This document shows positions 1 to 5,900 of a stretch of 32,784 bases of DNA, one piece after another. Origin of the DNA: a virus; IMG/VR virus record IMGVR_UViG_3300032053_006264, positions 1-32,784 of that record, one strand, 5' to 3'. Position numbers and translations under genes: made by a program. Within the stretch, counting starts at the first letter, position 1; every line of letters begins with the position of its first letter. The notes under the pieces were generated by a model. The model made no database searches and had not been told where the DNA came from. It worked only from the letters and a program-made list of their open reading frames with translations.

Positions 1-1
1 C

Positions 2-280
2 AAATTTGAGTTGATGCAGATGAAGCGGCGTGTTTTGGTCGCGGATGCCAATACCAATGTGCATCCCTCATGGGAGACCGCACCCCACAAAGAAATCTTG
101 GATGCCTTCAAGTTCCAGGGTGCCATGACCCACGTATTACTCATTGAAACCGATCAACAACGAACGCGAATCGGTCTACTCAAGGATGCTATTCGTGGTA
201 TGATGAGTTATAGTGGTAATGCCGCTTGGGAGATAGGCGACTTGGCCTTGAATACAGATAAGCGGATGGATGTCTGGTAG
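2..280 (+). CDS. hypothetical phage protein, probably 5'-truncated by the window edge
   Basis: The reading frame is open from the left edge to a TAG at 278-280, so the gene probably begins upstream of the window. In-frame ATGs occur at 14 and 20, but neither has a convincing Shine-Dalgarno sequence at the usual spacing, which supports a truncated gene. The visible ~90 residues are soluble and mixed in charge, with no membrane segment. I do not recognise a family. The next gene begins 34 nt downstream in the same direction, so the two are probably co-transcribed. Confidence 0.55.
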   Translation, partial: KFELMQMKRRVLVADANTNVHPSWETAPHKEILDAFKFQGAMTHVLLIETDQQRTRIGLLKDAIRGMMSYSGNAAWEIGDLALNTDKRMDVW

Positions 281-284
281 AACA

Positions 285-486
285 GAAAATAGTTCTTGAA
301 TAGGAGTATATAAGATGCCTGATACCAGAAAATATGATCGAATTGTTGACAAGGCCACCCATGCCGATCCTGGATTCAAGAATGGGCTTCGGTTAGGGCA
401 CGATGAGATTGTGGCATTATTGATGCAACAGGAAAAGAATATCTTGAGGCGAATCAGGTATCAGGCCTCTCGAAAATAGTTCTTGA
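285..486 (+). repeat. 15-nt direct repeat pair
   Basis: The 15-mer GAAAATAGTTCTTGA occurs at 285-299 and again at 472-486. The second copy contains the stop codon of the 54-aa gene and supplies most of the TTGACA -35 box of the promoter at 483-511. The first copy lies just after the preceding stop and lacks a matching -10 box at 17-nt spacing. The pair suggests duplication of a small gene-plus-promoter unit, with the first promoter copy degenerate. Confidence 0.7.
315..479 (+). CDS. small hypothetical protein (54 aa)
   Basis: ATG at 315 follows an AGGAG Shine-Dalgarno (302-306) and the frame closes with TAG at 477-479, giving 54 codons. The peptide starts MPDTRKYDRIVDKATHADPG and ends with a basic segment containing several Arg and Lys residues. 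It has no cysteines or membrane segment. No family is recognised. Support comes from the ribosome site, the tight fit between neighbouring genes and the same orientation. Its stop codon overlaps the 15-nt repeat that leads into the next promoter. Confidence 0.6.
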   Translation: MPDTRKYDRIVDKATHADPGFKNGLRLGHDEIVALLMQQEKNILRRIRYQASRK

Positions 487-511
487 CAATTATGTAAAAT
501 TGTGTTATTAT
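483..511 (+). promoter_or_regulatory. strong sigma70-type promoter
   Basis: TTGACA at 483-488 and TATTAT at 506-511 are separated by exactly 17 nt. The -35 box is preceded by TC, as in most other promoters of this window. Transcription should start near 518, which gives a leader of about 100 nt before the gene at 622. Confidence 0.85.
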
Positions 512-566
512 AACATCATAAAAGTTGTCCTGGATTGAATGAGTATGAATCAGGCAACAGTGACAT

Positions 567-600
567 GGGAGTGGGACTCCCCCAATTCAAGCGAGTCCCA
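567..600 (+). promoter_or_regulatory. mutually exclusive hairpins in a 5' leader
   Basis: Within the leader, GGGAGT (567-572) can pair with ACTCCC (576-581) across a 3-nt loop. Alternatively TGGGACTC (572-579) pairs perfectly over 8 bp with GAGTCCCA (593-600). Both stems use bases 576-579, so they cannot coexist. There is no T-run after the second stem, so it is not an intrinsic terminator. The AGAGG ribosome site (611-615) lies 10 nt beyond it. A translational switch or protein-binding element is possible. The function is inferred only from base pairing. Confidence 0.45.
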
Positions 601-621
601 ATAAATTATAAGAGGTTTGTA

Positions 622-891
622 ATGAGTGATCGTAAGATGGGCGTGAAGCAGCGGATGTTGGCATTTTTGCAGAAGCAGACGGGGTATAACACCTTCTCTG
701 TGGCGCAAGCGGCCAAGTACTTTGGCGCGGCCAATGTGACGGCAACAATTTGGCGCCTTCGTCAGGATGGATATCCGATCTACCTGAACACCAAGCGCCG
801 GGCTGATGGTTCCAAGGTCGGTGTGTATCGCCTCGGTACCCCTACCAAGCTGTCCCAGGGCATTAGCTTGTCCTCAGTTTCCGCGCGGTAA
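622..891 (+). CDS. small winged-helix/HTH-like protein
   Basis: The start at 622 is chosen because AGAGG (611-615) precedes it with good spacing. The frame is open upstream, with other starts at 565 (ATG) and 535 (TTG), but these lack a clear ribosome site and would translate through the leader hairpins. The 89-aa product has a pattern typical of short winged-helix domains of phages: a first helix with MLAFLQKQ, a second with VAQAAKYFG, a recognition helix with VTATIWRLRQDG, then a beta-wing with YLNTKRR and VGVYRL. It probably binds DNA or acts as a small transcription regulator. It is the only gene between a strong promoter and a strong terminator, so it is transcribed as its own unit. Confidence 0.75.
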   Translation: MSDRKMGVKQRMLAFLQKQTGYNTFSVAQAAKYFGAANVTATIWRLRQDGYPIYLNTKRRADGSKVGVYRLGTPTKLSQGISLSSVSAR

Positions 892-918
892 GTTCTCCAC
901 TTACTACTAATTCGTAAG

Positions 919-948
919 GCGGGCCTATCGTTCTGGTAGGCCCGCTTT
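919..948 (+). terminator. intrinsic terminator
   Basis: GCGGGCCTA (919-927) and TAGGCCCGC (937-945) form a perfect GC-rich 9-bp stem with a 9-nt loop, followed by TTTC. The T tract is short, but the position is right: 28 nt after the stop of the winged-helix gene and just before the dCMP deaminase gene. Confidence 0.8.
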
Positions 949-967
949 CATGTTATGGGGGAACTTG

Positions 968-1471
968 ATGGATATCTATACCGCAAAGAAAAGACAGATA
1001 CGACAAAGCAAATGGGACCATCGGTTTCTGGAACTCGCCAAACATGTGGCGTCATGGTCCCAAGATCCAAGTACAAAAGTCGGTGCCATCGTGGTTGACG
1101 CAGCAATGACCGTCAAGGGCATGGGATATAATGGATTCCCGCGTGGCGTCCATGATGCCCCCGAACGTTATGCCGACCGCGAAACAAAATATAAATTTGT
1201 GGTCCATGCCGAAGTGAATGCCTTGATCAATGCGAATAGTTCTGTTCGCGGCTGTACCCTGTATGTCTGGCCCACCCTGATGTTCCCACCTGTCTGCCCT
1301 GAATGTTGTAAGTCTGTGATCCAACATGGAATTCGTCGTATCGTGTGCTATCACAATCCCAACCCTTCAGGTCGTTGGCAGGATATGGCAGACTTTTCAA
1401 AAAAGATGTTGGATGAATCAGGGGTCATCTACTCAGCTATCGAATTAGACGACTATAGTTGTTATAAGTAA
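968..1471 (+). CDS. cd: dCMP deaminase
   Basis: Deoxycytidylate deaminase converts dCMP to dUMP and feeds dTTP synthesis during phage DNA replication. The 167-aa product has the zinc-dependent deaminase signature: H80-A-E82 in the VVHAEVNAL segment, and C110 and C113 in PPVCPECC as the remaining zinc ligands. Glu82 is the proton shuttle. The N-terminal DPSTKVGAIVVD strand is typical of dCMP deaminases. The start at 968 follows a GGGGG ribosome site; an in-frame ATG at 950 overlaps the terminator region and is less likely. Together with the gp1-like kinase downstream it forms a nucleotide-supply group. The symbol follows T4 usage. Confidence 0.92.
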   Translation: MDIYTAKKRQIRQSKWDHRFLELAKHVASWSQDPSTKVGAIVVDAAMTVKGMGYNGFPRGVHDAPERYADRETKYKFVVHAEVNALINANSSVRGCTLYVWPTLMFPPVCPECCKSVIQHGIRRIVCYHNPNPSGRWQDMADFSKKMLDESGVIYSAIELDDYSCYK

Positions 1472-1508
1472 GAGGTGACAACGGAACATTTTATTATGGA
1501 GGATTGTA

Positions 1509-2303
1509 ATGGAAATCAAGGTGGATTTGGATCTGTTGAAGACTAAGAAGTTGTTTATTGCCACACCGTGCTACGGTGGGATGTGTCACGGCATGTATGC
1601 CAAGTCCGTTCTGGACCTCCAAGGGCTGATGACCCGCTACGGCATCGAAACGCGCTTCTCGTTTCTGTTCAACGAGTCACTGATTACCAGGGCCCGTAAT
1701 TACCTCGTTGACGAATTTCTCCGCACGGATTTTACCCATCTCCTCTTTATTGACTCCGATATCCATTTCAATCCACAGGACGTACTCGCCTTGTTGGCAT
1801 TGGATCGTGACATCATTGGTGCGCCCTATCCCAAGAAGGCGATCAATTGGAGTAACGTGAAGGCCTCGGTACAGGCCCATCCTGATATCGTGGCGTCGGA
1901 ACTCGAAAAGGTCGTGGGTGATTATGTGTTCAATGTGGTCAAAGGCACCCAACAGTTTCAGGTCTCTGAACCATTGGAAGTTATGGAAATCGGAACCGGA
2001 TATATGTTGATCAATCGGACGGTATTCCCAAAGTGGGAAGCCGCCTATCCCGAAAAGAAGTATCGTCCCGATCATGTCGGACAAGCGAACTTTGATGGTA
2101 CCCGATATATTCACGCCTACTTCGATACCGAAATCGATAAGGTGTCAGAACGCTATCTCTCAGAGGATTATGCGTTTTGTCAATGGGCCCGGCGCATTGG
2201 TGTGTCGATCTGGCTCTGCCCGTGGATGCAATGCCAACACATCGGCACATACGCTTTTACCGGAAACATGGCCCGTATTGCAGAACTCACAGGCAAACTC
2301 TAA
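1509..2303 (+). CDS. glycosyltransferase (GT-A-like)
   Basis: ATG at 1509 is preceded by GGAGG. The 264-aa product begins with a Rossmann-like strand, KLFIATPCYGG, and has the metal-binding IDSDIHF motif at residues 81-87 (D82-x-D84), as in nucleotide-diphospho-sugar transferases. The sequence ESLITRARNYLVDEFL before it is typical of a family of phage and bacterial GT-A enzymes that begin near a DxD core. It has no signal peptide or membrane helix, so it acts in the cytoplasm. The acceptor could be phage DNA, a virion protein or a host surface glycan. It sits among nucleotide-metabolism genes rather than in the large glycan cassette, which slightly favours DNA or virion modification, but this is inference. 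Confidence 0.75.
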   Translation: MEIKVDLDLLKTKKLFIATPCYGGMCHGMYAKSVLDLQGLMTRYGIETRFSFLFNESLITRARNYLVDEFLRTDFTHLLFIDSDIHFNPQDVLALLALDRDIIGAPYPKKAINWSNVKASVQAHPDIVASELEKVVGDYVFNVVKGTQQFQVSEPLEVMEIGTGYMLINRTVFPKWEAAYPEKKYRPDHVGQANFDGTRYIHAYFDTEIDKVSERYLSEDYAFCQWARRIGVSIWLCPWMQCQHIGTYAFTGNMARIAELTGKL

Positions 2304-2317
2304 GGGGAGTCTTTATT

Positions 2318-2938
2318 ATGCTCATCGGGTTGTTGGGTTGGATTGGTTCAGGAAAAGGCACCGTAGGCGATATCTTACGGGATGATTATCACTTCTACCA
2401 AGATTCATTTGCGGCGCCGCTGAAAGATGCGGCGGCCGCGATCTTTGGTTGGGAACGAGCGTTGCTGGAAGGAGATACCGCAGAGTCGCGGGCCTGGAGA
2501 GAAGAGATTGATGAATTTTGGTCCCAGGAATTTGGTAAGCCGTTTACCCCTAGACTTGCCTTGCAGCTATTAGGTACCGAAGCAGGTCGAAATGTCTTCC
2601 ATGAAAACGTTTGGACCGCATCTCTCTTCAAGCGGGCCAGGTCCAAAGAGCATGTGGTCATTACTGATTGTCGTTTTATAAATGAAGTCGAAGGTGTTCA
2701 TAAAGAAGGTGGTATGGTGATCCATGTGGTACGGGGTGGATACCCAAGCTGGTGGAGCATTGCAAAAGAAGCGAACCTGAATAATAACCAAGATGCCAAA
2801 GATCATCTGATCTCGCTTGGCATCCATTCCTCAGAATATGCCTGGATCGGCTGCCCTATTGATGCGACCATCTGGAATAATGGTACATTAGAGGAACTCC
2901 ATCAGAGCGTCCATACGTTCATGAAGAACCACAAATAA
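2318..2938 (+). CDS. 1: deoxynucleoside monophosphate kinase (gp1-like)
   Basis: The 206-aa product carries a P-loop at residues 7-15 (GWIGSGKGT). Segments resembling T4 gene 1 kinase include SFAAPLKDAAA after the P-loop, LQLLGTEAGRNVF in the middle, and GGMVIHVVRGG before the C-terminal tail. It would phosphorylate dNMPs to dNDPs. T4 gp1 is 241 aa, so this version is shorter. The start at 2318 has a GGGGAG ribosome site in the 14-nt gap after the glycosyltransferase stop. An in-frame start further upstream would overlap that gene deeply and has no support. Confidence 0.85.
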   Translation: MLIGLLGWIGSGKGTVGDILRDDYHFYQDSFAAPLKDAAAAIFGWERALLEGDTAESRAWREEIDEFWSQEFGKPFTPRLALQLLGTEAGRNVFHENVWTASLFKRARSKEHVVITDCRFINEVEGVHKEGGMVIHVVRGGYPSWWSIAKEANLNNNQDAKDHLISLGIHSSEYAWIGCPIDATIWNNGTLEELHQSVHTFMKNHK

Positions 2939-2941
2939 ATC

Positions 2942-2970
2942 TTGACAAACCTCTCCCTTTCTGTTATACT
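2942..2970 (+). promoter_or_regulatory. strong sigma70-type promoter for the clamp operon
   Basis: TTGACA at 2942-2947 and TATACT at 2965-2970 are spaced by 17 nt, immediately after the dNMP kinase stop. The start site is expected near 2977, leaving a short leader with a GAGG ribosome site before the sliding clamp ATG at 3001. It probably drives clamp, clamp loader and regA. Confidence 0.88.
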
Positions 2971-3000
2971 CATAATATTATTAATCCTGTGAGGTGCTCC

Positions 3001-3675
3001 ATGCAATTTTCTGATACCACCCTTCAAATCCTGAAAAGTTTTGCAGGTTTGAATACCCAAATGTTCTTCAAACCAGGGAACGTCATTCGGACCGTCAATG
3101 AGTCCAAGACCATCTTGGTCGAGGCCACCATCGATGAATCGATCCCTGTTGAATTTGCCCTCTATGATCTGGGTAATTTCCTGTCAGTCCTGTCGTTGGA
3201 TGAACAGTCCACATTGGAGATATCCACCACAGAAATTAAGAGTACCAGTCAAGACGCAAAGACCAATCTGGTCTATCGGTGCTGTGATCCCCAGTTGATC
3301 AAAAATCCATTTGAGCGGAACATTTCGCTTCCAACCAATGATTATGTGGTATCCCTGACCGAAAAGGATATCCTCTGGGCCCAAAAAACTGGATCGGTCC
3401 TTCAATCCCCACAGATCGCCCTGATCTCCAAGGATGGGCATCTCTCATTGGATGTTTTGGATTCCAGCAACGATTCGGCCAGTTATGCGTCCCGCCGCTT
3501 GTCGACCCCCAACGTCCCTGCCTCAAAAGCGATATTCAAGGCCGAGAACTGGCGCCTGATCCCAGGCGACTATACTGTGACAATTTCCCTCAAGGGCATC
3601 TCCCACTTCCAACATACCACCAAGAAGATCCAGTATTGGATGTCGCTGGAAACAGGGTCAAAACGGGCAAAATAG
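3001..3675 (+). CDS. 45: sliding clamp, DNA polymerase processivity factor (gp45)
   Basis: The 224-aa product matches the T4 gp45 length (228 aa). It sits directly upstream of gp44, gp62 and RegA exactly as in T4. Family features include an N-terminal segment with LQILKSFAGLNTQM, the FALYDLGNFLSVLSL strand near residues 52-66, and a C-terminal MSLETGSK. The trimer encircles DNA, tethers gp43 and, in T4, also activates late transcription. The ATG at 3001 is preferred over the in-frame GTG at 2989 because GAGG lies at normal spacing before it. The late promoters found in this window fit with the presence of this clamp. Confidence 0.93.
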   Translation: MQFSDTTLQILKSFAGLNTQMFFKPGNVIRTVNESKTILVEATIDESIPVEFALYDLGNFLSVLSLDEQSTLEISTTEIKSTSQDAKTNLVYRCCDPQLIKNPFERNISLPTNDYVVSLTEKDILWAQKTGSVLQSPQIALISKDGHLSLDVLDSSNDSASYASRRLSTPNVPASKAIFKAENWRLIPGDYTVTISLKGISHFQHTTKKIQYWMSLETGSKRAK

Positions 3676-3680
3676 GCCCA

Positions 3681-3725
3681 GGAACGGTTCTGTTGGACAA
3701 CGTGATCTTCTCTATGGAACCGTCC
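3681..3725 (+). other. intergenic hairpin between clamp and clamp-loader genes
   Basis: GGAACGGTTC (3681-3690) pairs with GAACCGTCC (3717-3725) over 9 bp with one bulged A. The enclosed loop contains a small GTTG/CAAC helix. No T-run follows, so it is not a standard terminator. It lies in the 89-nt gap between genes 45 and 44 and could be an mRNA processing or stability element. The role is unproven. Confidence 0.45.
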
Positions 3726-3764
3726 AAAAGCATCATCTAAGTGACTCTTATTCAAGGGGAAAAT

Positions 3765-4721
3765 ATGACAAATTTTGACAGTGCGGATATGTCCCATCTT
3801 CTCTGGGTCGAAAAGTATCGACCCCAAACGGTGGCAGACTGTATTCTACCAGAACGTCTCAAGGTTCCGTTTCAAGAATATGTGAATCAGAAGCAGATCC
3901 CTAATCTCTTGTTGTCTGGTGGTGCCGGGGTCGGGAAGACCACGATTGCCAAGGCCATGTGCAAAGAGATAGGTCTGGATTACATGGTGATCAACAGTTC
4001 TGATGAGTCAGGTATCGATGTCTTTCGGACCAAGATCAAACAGTATGCCTCGGCCATGTCCCTGTCGGGTGGAAGAAAGGTCATCATCCTGGATGAAGCG
4101 GATTATCTGAATCCCAACTCTATCCAGCCGGCCCTGCGTAACGCCATTGAGGAATTTTCTGGACACTGTTCGTTCATCTTTACGGCCAACTTCAAACATC
4201 GCATCATCGAGCCGCTCCATTCTCGGTGCGCCGTCATTGATTTTGCACTCAAGACTTCTGAAAAAGAAGCCATGGCCAAACAATTCTTCAAGCGGATCAT
4301 TATGATCCTCAAGACCGAGAAGGTCGAACATGATCCCGCGGTGGTGGCTGAACTACTCAAGAAACATTTCCCCGACTTCCGGCGCGTCCTGAATGAGCTA
4401 CAGCGGTATGCTCAATTTGGTAAGATCGATACTGGCATCCTGGCACAGATCGGCGATCTCGCCATCCAGGAAGCGGTAGGATTTTTGAAGACCAAAGATT
4501 TTGGGGCCCTGAGAACGTGGGTCGCATCGACTGATATTGATCCAGTGACCTTCTATCGGAAGCTCTATGATTCCTTGTATCTGATTCTGAAACCGGCATC
4601 AATACCACAAGCGGTCTTGTTGATCGCCGATTATCAATACAAACATTCCTTCTCGGCCGATCAAGAGATTTGTCTGATGGCGGCCCTGACGGAACTCATG
4701 GTCAGTTGTGAATTTCTATGA
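3765..4721 (+). CDS. 44: clamp loader large subunit, AAA+ ATPase (gp44)
   Basis: The 318-aa product (T4 gp44 is 319 aa) loads the gp45 clamp onto primer-template junctions with gp62. It opens with WVEKYRPQTVADCILP, typical of RFC-type loaders. It has Walker A GGAGVGKTT at 52-60, Walker B VIILDEAD at 106-113, sensor 1 around TAN at 140-142, and the SRC motif at 153-155 carrying the arginine finger. A helical collar domain follows. The start at 3765 has AAGGGGA upstream; the in-frame GTG at 3741 does not. Its stop overlaps the gp62 ATG by four bases, which suggests coupled translation of subunits that act in one complex. Confidence 0.96.
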   Translation: MTNFDSADMSHLLWVEKYRPQTVADCILPERLKVPFQEYVNQKQIPNLLLSGGAGVGKTTIAKAMCKEIGLDYMVINSSDESGIDVFRTKIKQYASAMSLSGGRKVIILDEADYLNPNSIQPALRNAIEEFSGHCSFIFTANFKHRIIEPLHSRCAVIDFALKTSEKEAMAKQFFKRIIMILKTEKVEHDPAVVAELLKKHFPDFRRVLNELQRYAQFGKIDTGILAQIGDLAIQEAVGFLKTKDFGALRTWVASTDIDPVTFYRKLYDSLYLILKPASIPQAVLLIADYQYKHSFSADQEICLMAALTELMVSCEFL

Positions 4722-5116
4722 ATCCCTTTGATTTCATCAAAAGCATCCAGAGCACCAAGATCAATCTGATCGAGCAGGACGCCACAACCGAAAAGTCGTA
4801 TATCCCGTTTCTGATGAATAAGGCCATGTCCTATCATTATGATTGTCTCTCGTTTGTCCAGGACATGAATCAGCGGTATCATCTGGACCCACGGATGCAG
4901 CATGACTATCTGTTTCACACGATTCGGAGCAAGCGGCGTCCGTTTATCAAGTCCACCAAGCCTGAGGTCCATGCAACCCTGATGAATATCCAGAAAGTGT
5001 TTGGATATTCTCCACTCAAGGCCAAAGAAGCCATGTCTCTCCTCTCTCCTGATGCCCTCATGTCAATCATGCGGATGTGCGATACCGGAGGTCTCTCAAA
5101 AACCCCTAAACGATAA
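4718..5116 (+). CDS. 62: clamp loader small subunit (gp62)
   Basis: The gene starts in an ATGA overlap with gp44. The 132-aa product is shorter than T4 gp62 (187 aa) but matches the short form of marine T4-like phages in pattern: an NPFDFIKSI start, a central IPFLMNKAMSYH segment, then SIRSKRRPF, and AKEAMSLLSPD near the end. It is the non-ATPase subunit that joins four gp44 subunits. Position between gp44 and RegA is decisive. No own ribosome site is needed if translation is coupled. Confidence 0.9.
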   Translation: MNPFDFIKSIQSTKINLIEQDATTEKSYIPFLMNKAMSYHYDCLSFVQDMNQRYHLDPRMQHDYLFHTIRSKRRPFIKSTKPEVHATLMNIQKVFGYSPLKAKEAMSLLSPDALMSIMRMCDTGGLSKTPKR

Positions 5117-5119
5117 ATA

Positions 5120-5160
5120 CATGGTACTGTGACTTTTTATGAAGAAAGTGACGTACCATG
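5120..5160 (+). promoter_or_regulatory. hairpin burying the regA start codon
   Basis: CATGGTAC (5120-5127) is the exact reverse complement of GTACCATG (5153-5160), whose last three bases are the regA ATG. Inside it, GTGACTTT (5129-5136) pairs with AAAGTGAC (5145-5152) with one G-G mismatch, across an 8-nt loop. The stem thus covers nearly all of the 41-nt gene 62-regA gap plus the initiation codon. RegA is known in T4 as a translational repressor that also represses itself. This is a plausible autoregulatory operator, but binding is inferred. Confidence 0.65.
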
Positions 5161-5604
5161 AACCATATCAATGCTTTGCTCGATACGTTTATCGAGATTC
5201 GACTCCACACACCAGAAGACTTTCTCAAGATCCGCGAGACCTTATCCCGTATTGGGGTCGCCTCCGGTAAAGACCATATCCTCTTCCAATCCGTTCATAT
5301 CCTCCACAAACAAGGTCGCTACTATCTGACCCATTTCAAAGAGCTATTCGCCTTGGATGGCAAAGAGACCAATATTGATGTCAACGATCTGGGACGAAGG
5401 AATGCGATTGCCCGTCTCCTGGAAGAATGGCATCTCTGCACCATCCTCAATCCTCTAATTTATGCCGATAACTTCGCGCCGCTCCATCAAATCCGAATTA
5501 TACCACATCGAGAAAAGGATCAATGGAAACTCGTAGTTAAGTATACCATGGGCAAAAAAGATGGTAGCATACAGCAAGGGACCAAAGGAACTACGTATAC
5601 GTAG
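5158..5604 (+). CDS. regA: RegA translational repressor
   Basis: RegA binds the initiation regions of early phage mRNAs and blocks ribosome binding. The alignment to T4 RegA by eye is strong: IEIRLHTPEDFLKIRETLSR, then KDHILFQSVHILHKQGRYY, HFKELFALDGKE, ARLLEEWHL, and near the end DQWKLVVKYTMGKKDG. T4 RegA (122 aa) begins at the position of F11-I12 here, so this 148-aa protein has about 10 extra N-terminal residues and a longer C-terminus. No better start lies downstream, and the ribosome site before ATG 5158 is poor. The ATG lies in a hairpin. Directly after the gene the accessory block begins, whereas T4 continues to gene 43. Confidence 0.95.
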   Translation: MNHINALLDTFIEIRLHTPEDFLKIRETLSRIGVASGKDHILFQSVHILHKQGRYYLTHFKELFALDGKETNIDVNDLGRRNAIARLLEEWHLCTILNPLIYADNFAPLHQIRIIPHREKDQWKLVVKYTMGKKDGSIQQGTKGTTYT

Positions 5605-5900
5605 TGCTTAATAACGAAAATATTTTTTTGCTTTATGTTTTGAATGGGATAGAATAGGGTTACCAGAAAGATTCTCTCTGACAATCATTTCTCTCTAAAA
5701 AACATGTATAAATAATCCGAAGATAGTCTTAGATGAATCCGAATCTGATACCTTAGTGATCAACCTTTAGACCCTACCTAAAGTAAGTACCTAAAGATAC
5801 CTGCCTGGAGCGAAACGAAGTGAAGCGACACTGACGCGAAGCGGCAGTAAGATAGTCTATACTTCCTTCAATGGCTAGGTAAGTGTTGTTGGGATATGGT
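5605..5900 (+). other. 296-nt noncoding region with repeats and promoter signals
   Basis: No reading frame of useful length is visible. The region holds a weak sigma70-like promoter (TTGCTT 5628-5633, TAGAAT 5650-5655, 16-nt spacer), an exact late promoter at 5707-5714, and AAGATAGTCT at both 5720-5729 and 5849-5858. It also has CTTTAG (5765-5770) pairing with CTAAAG at 5778-5783 or 5791-5796, and a purine-rich GCGAA/ACGAA/GTGAA stretch flanked by CTGCC (5801-5805) and GGCAG (5843-5847). A TATACT at 5858-5863 has no clear -35. It may be a long structured leader or a small RNA; the function is unknown. Confidence 0.5.
5707..5714 (+). promoter_or_regulatory. T4-type late promoter, TATAAATA
   Basis: This is an exact match to the T4 late -10 element recognised by gp55 with gp33 and the gp45 clamp. 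It is intergenic and oriented toward the secreted repeat-domain gene, with an expected start near 5720 and a leader of about 180 nt. T4-like late transcription is consistent with the clamp encoded in the same window. Confidence 0.65.

Noticed and set aside
296-312. TTGAAT followed by TATATA as a promoter for the 54-aa gene
   Set aside because: The spacer is only about 5 nt, far from the 17 nt used by the promoters in this window. AGGAG there serves as a ribosome site instead.
1677-2114. Long minus-strand frames opposite the glycosyltransferase and similar ones elsewhere
   Set aside because: All recognisable domains are on the + strand, genes there are tightly packed with ribosome sites, and the minus-strand translations show no family features.
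5591-5604. Perfect 14-bp palindrome CTACGTATACGTAG at the end of regA
   Set aside because: It has no loop for a stable terminator and lies in the last codons of regA. It could be a protein site, but nothing else supports that.
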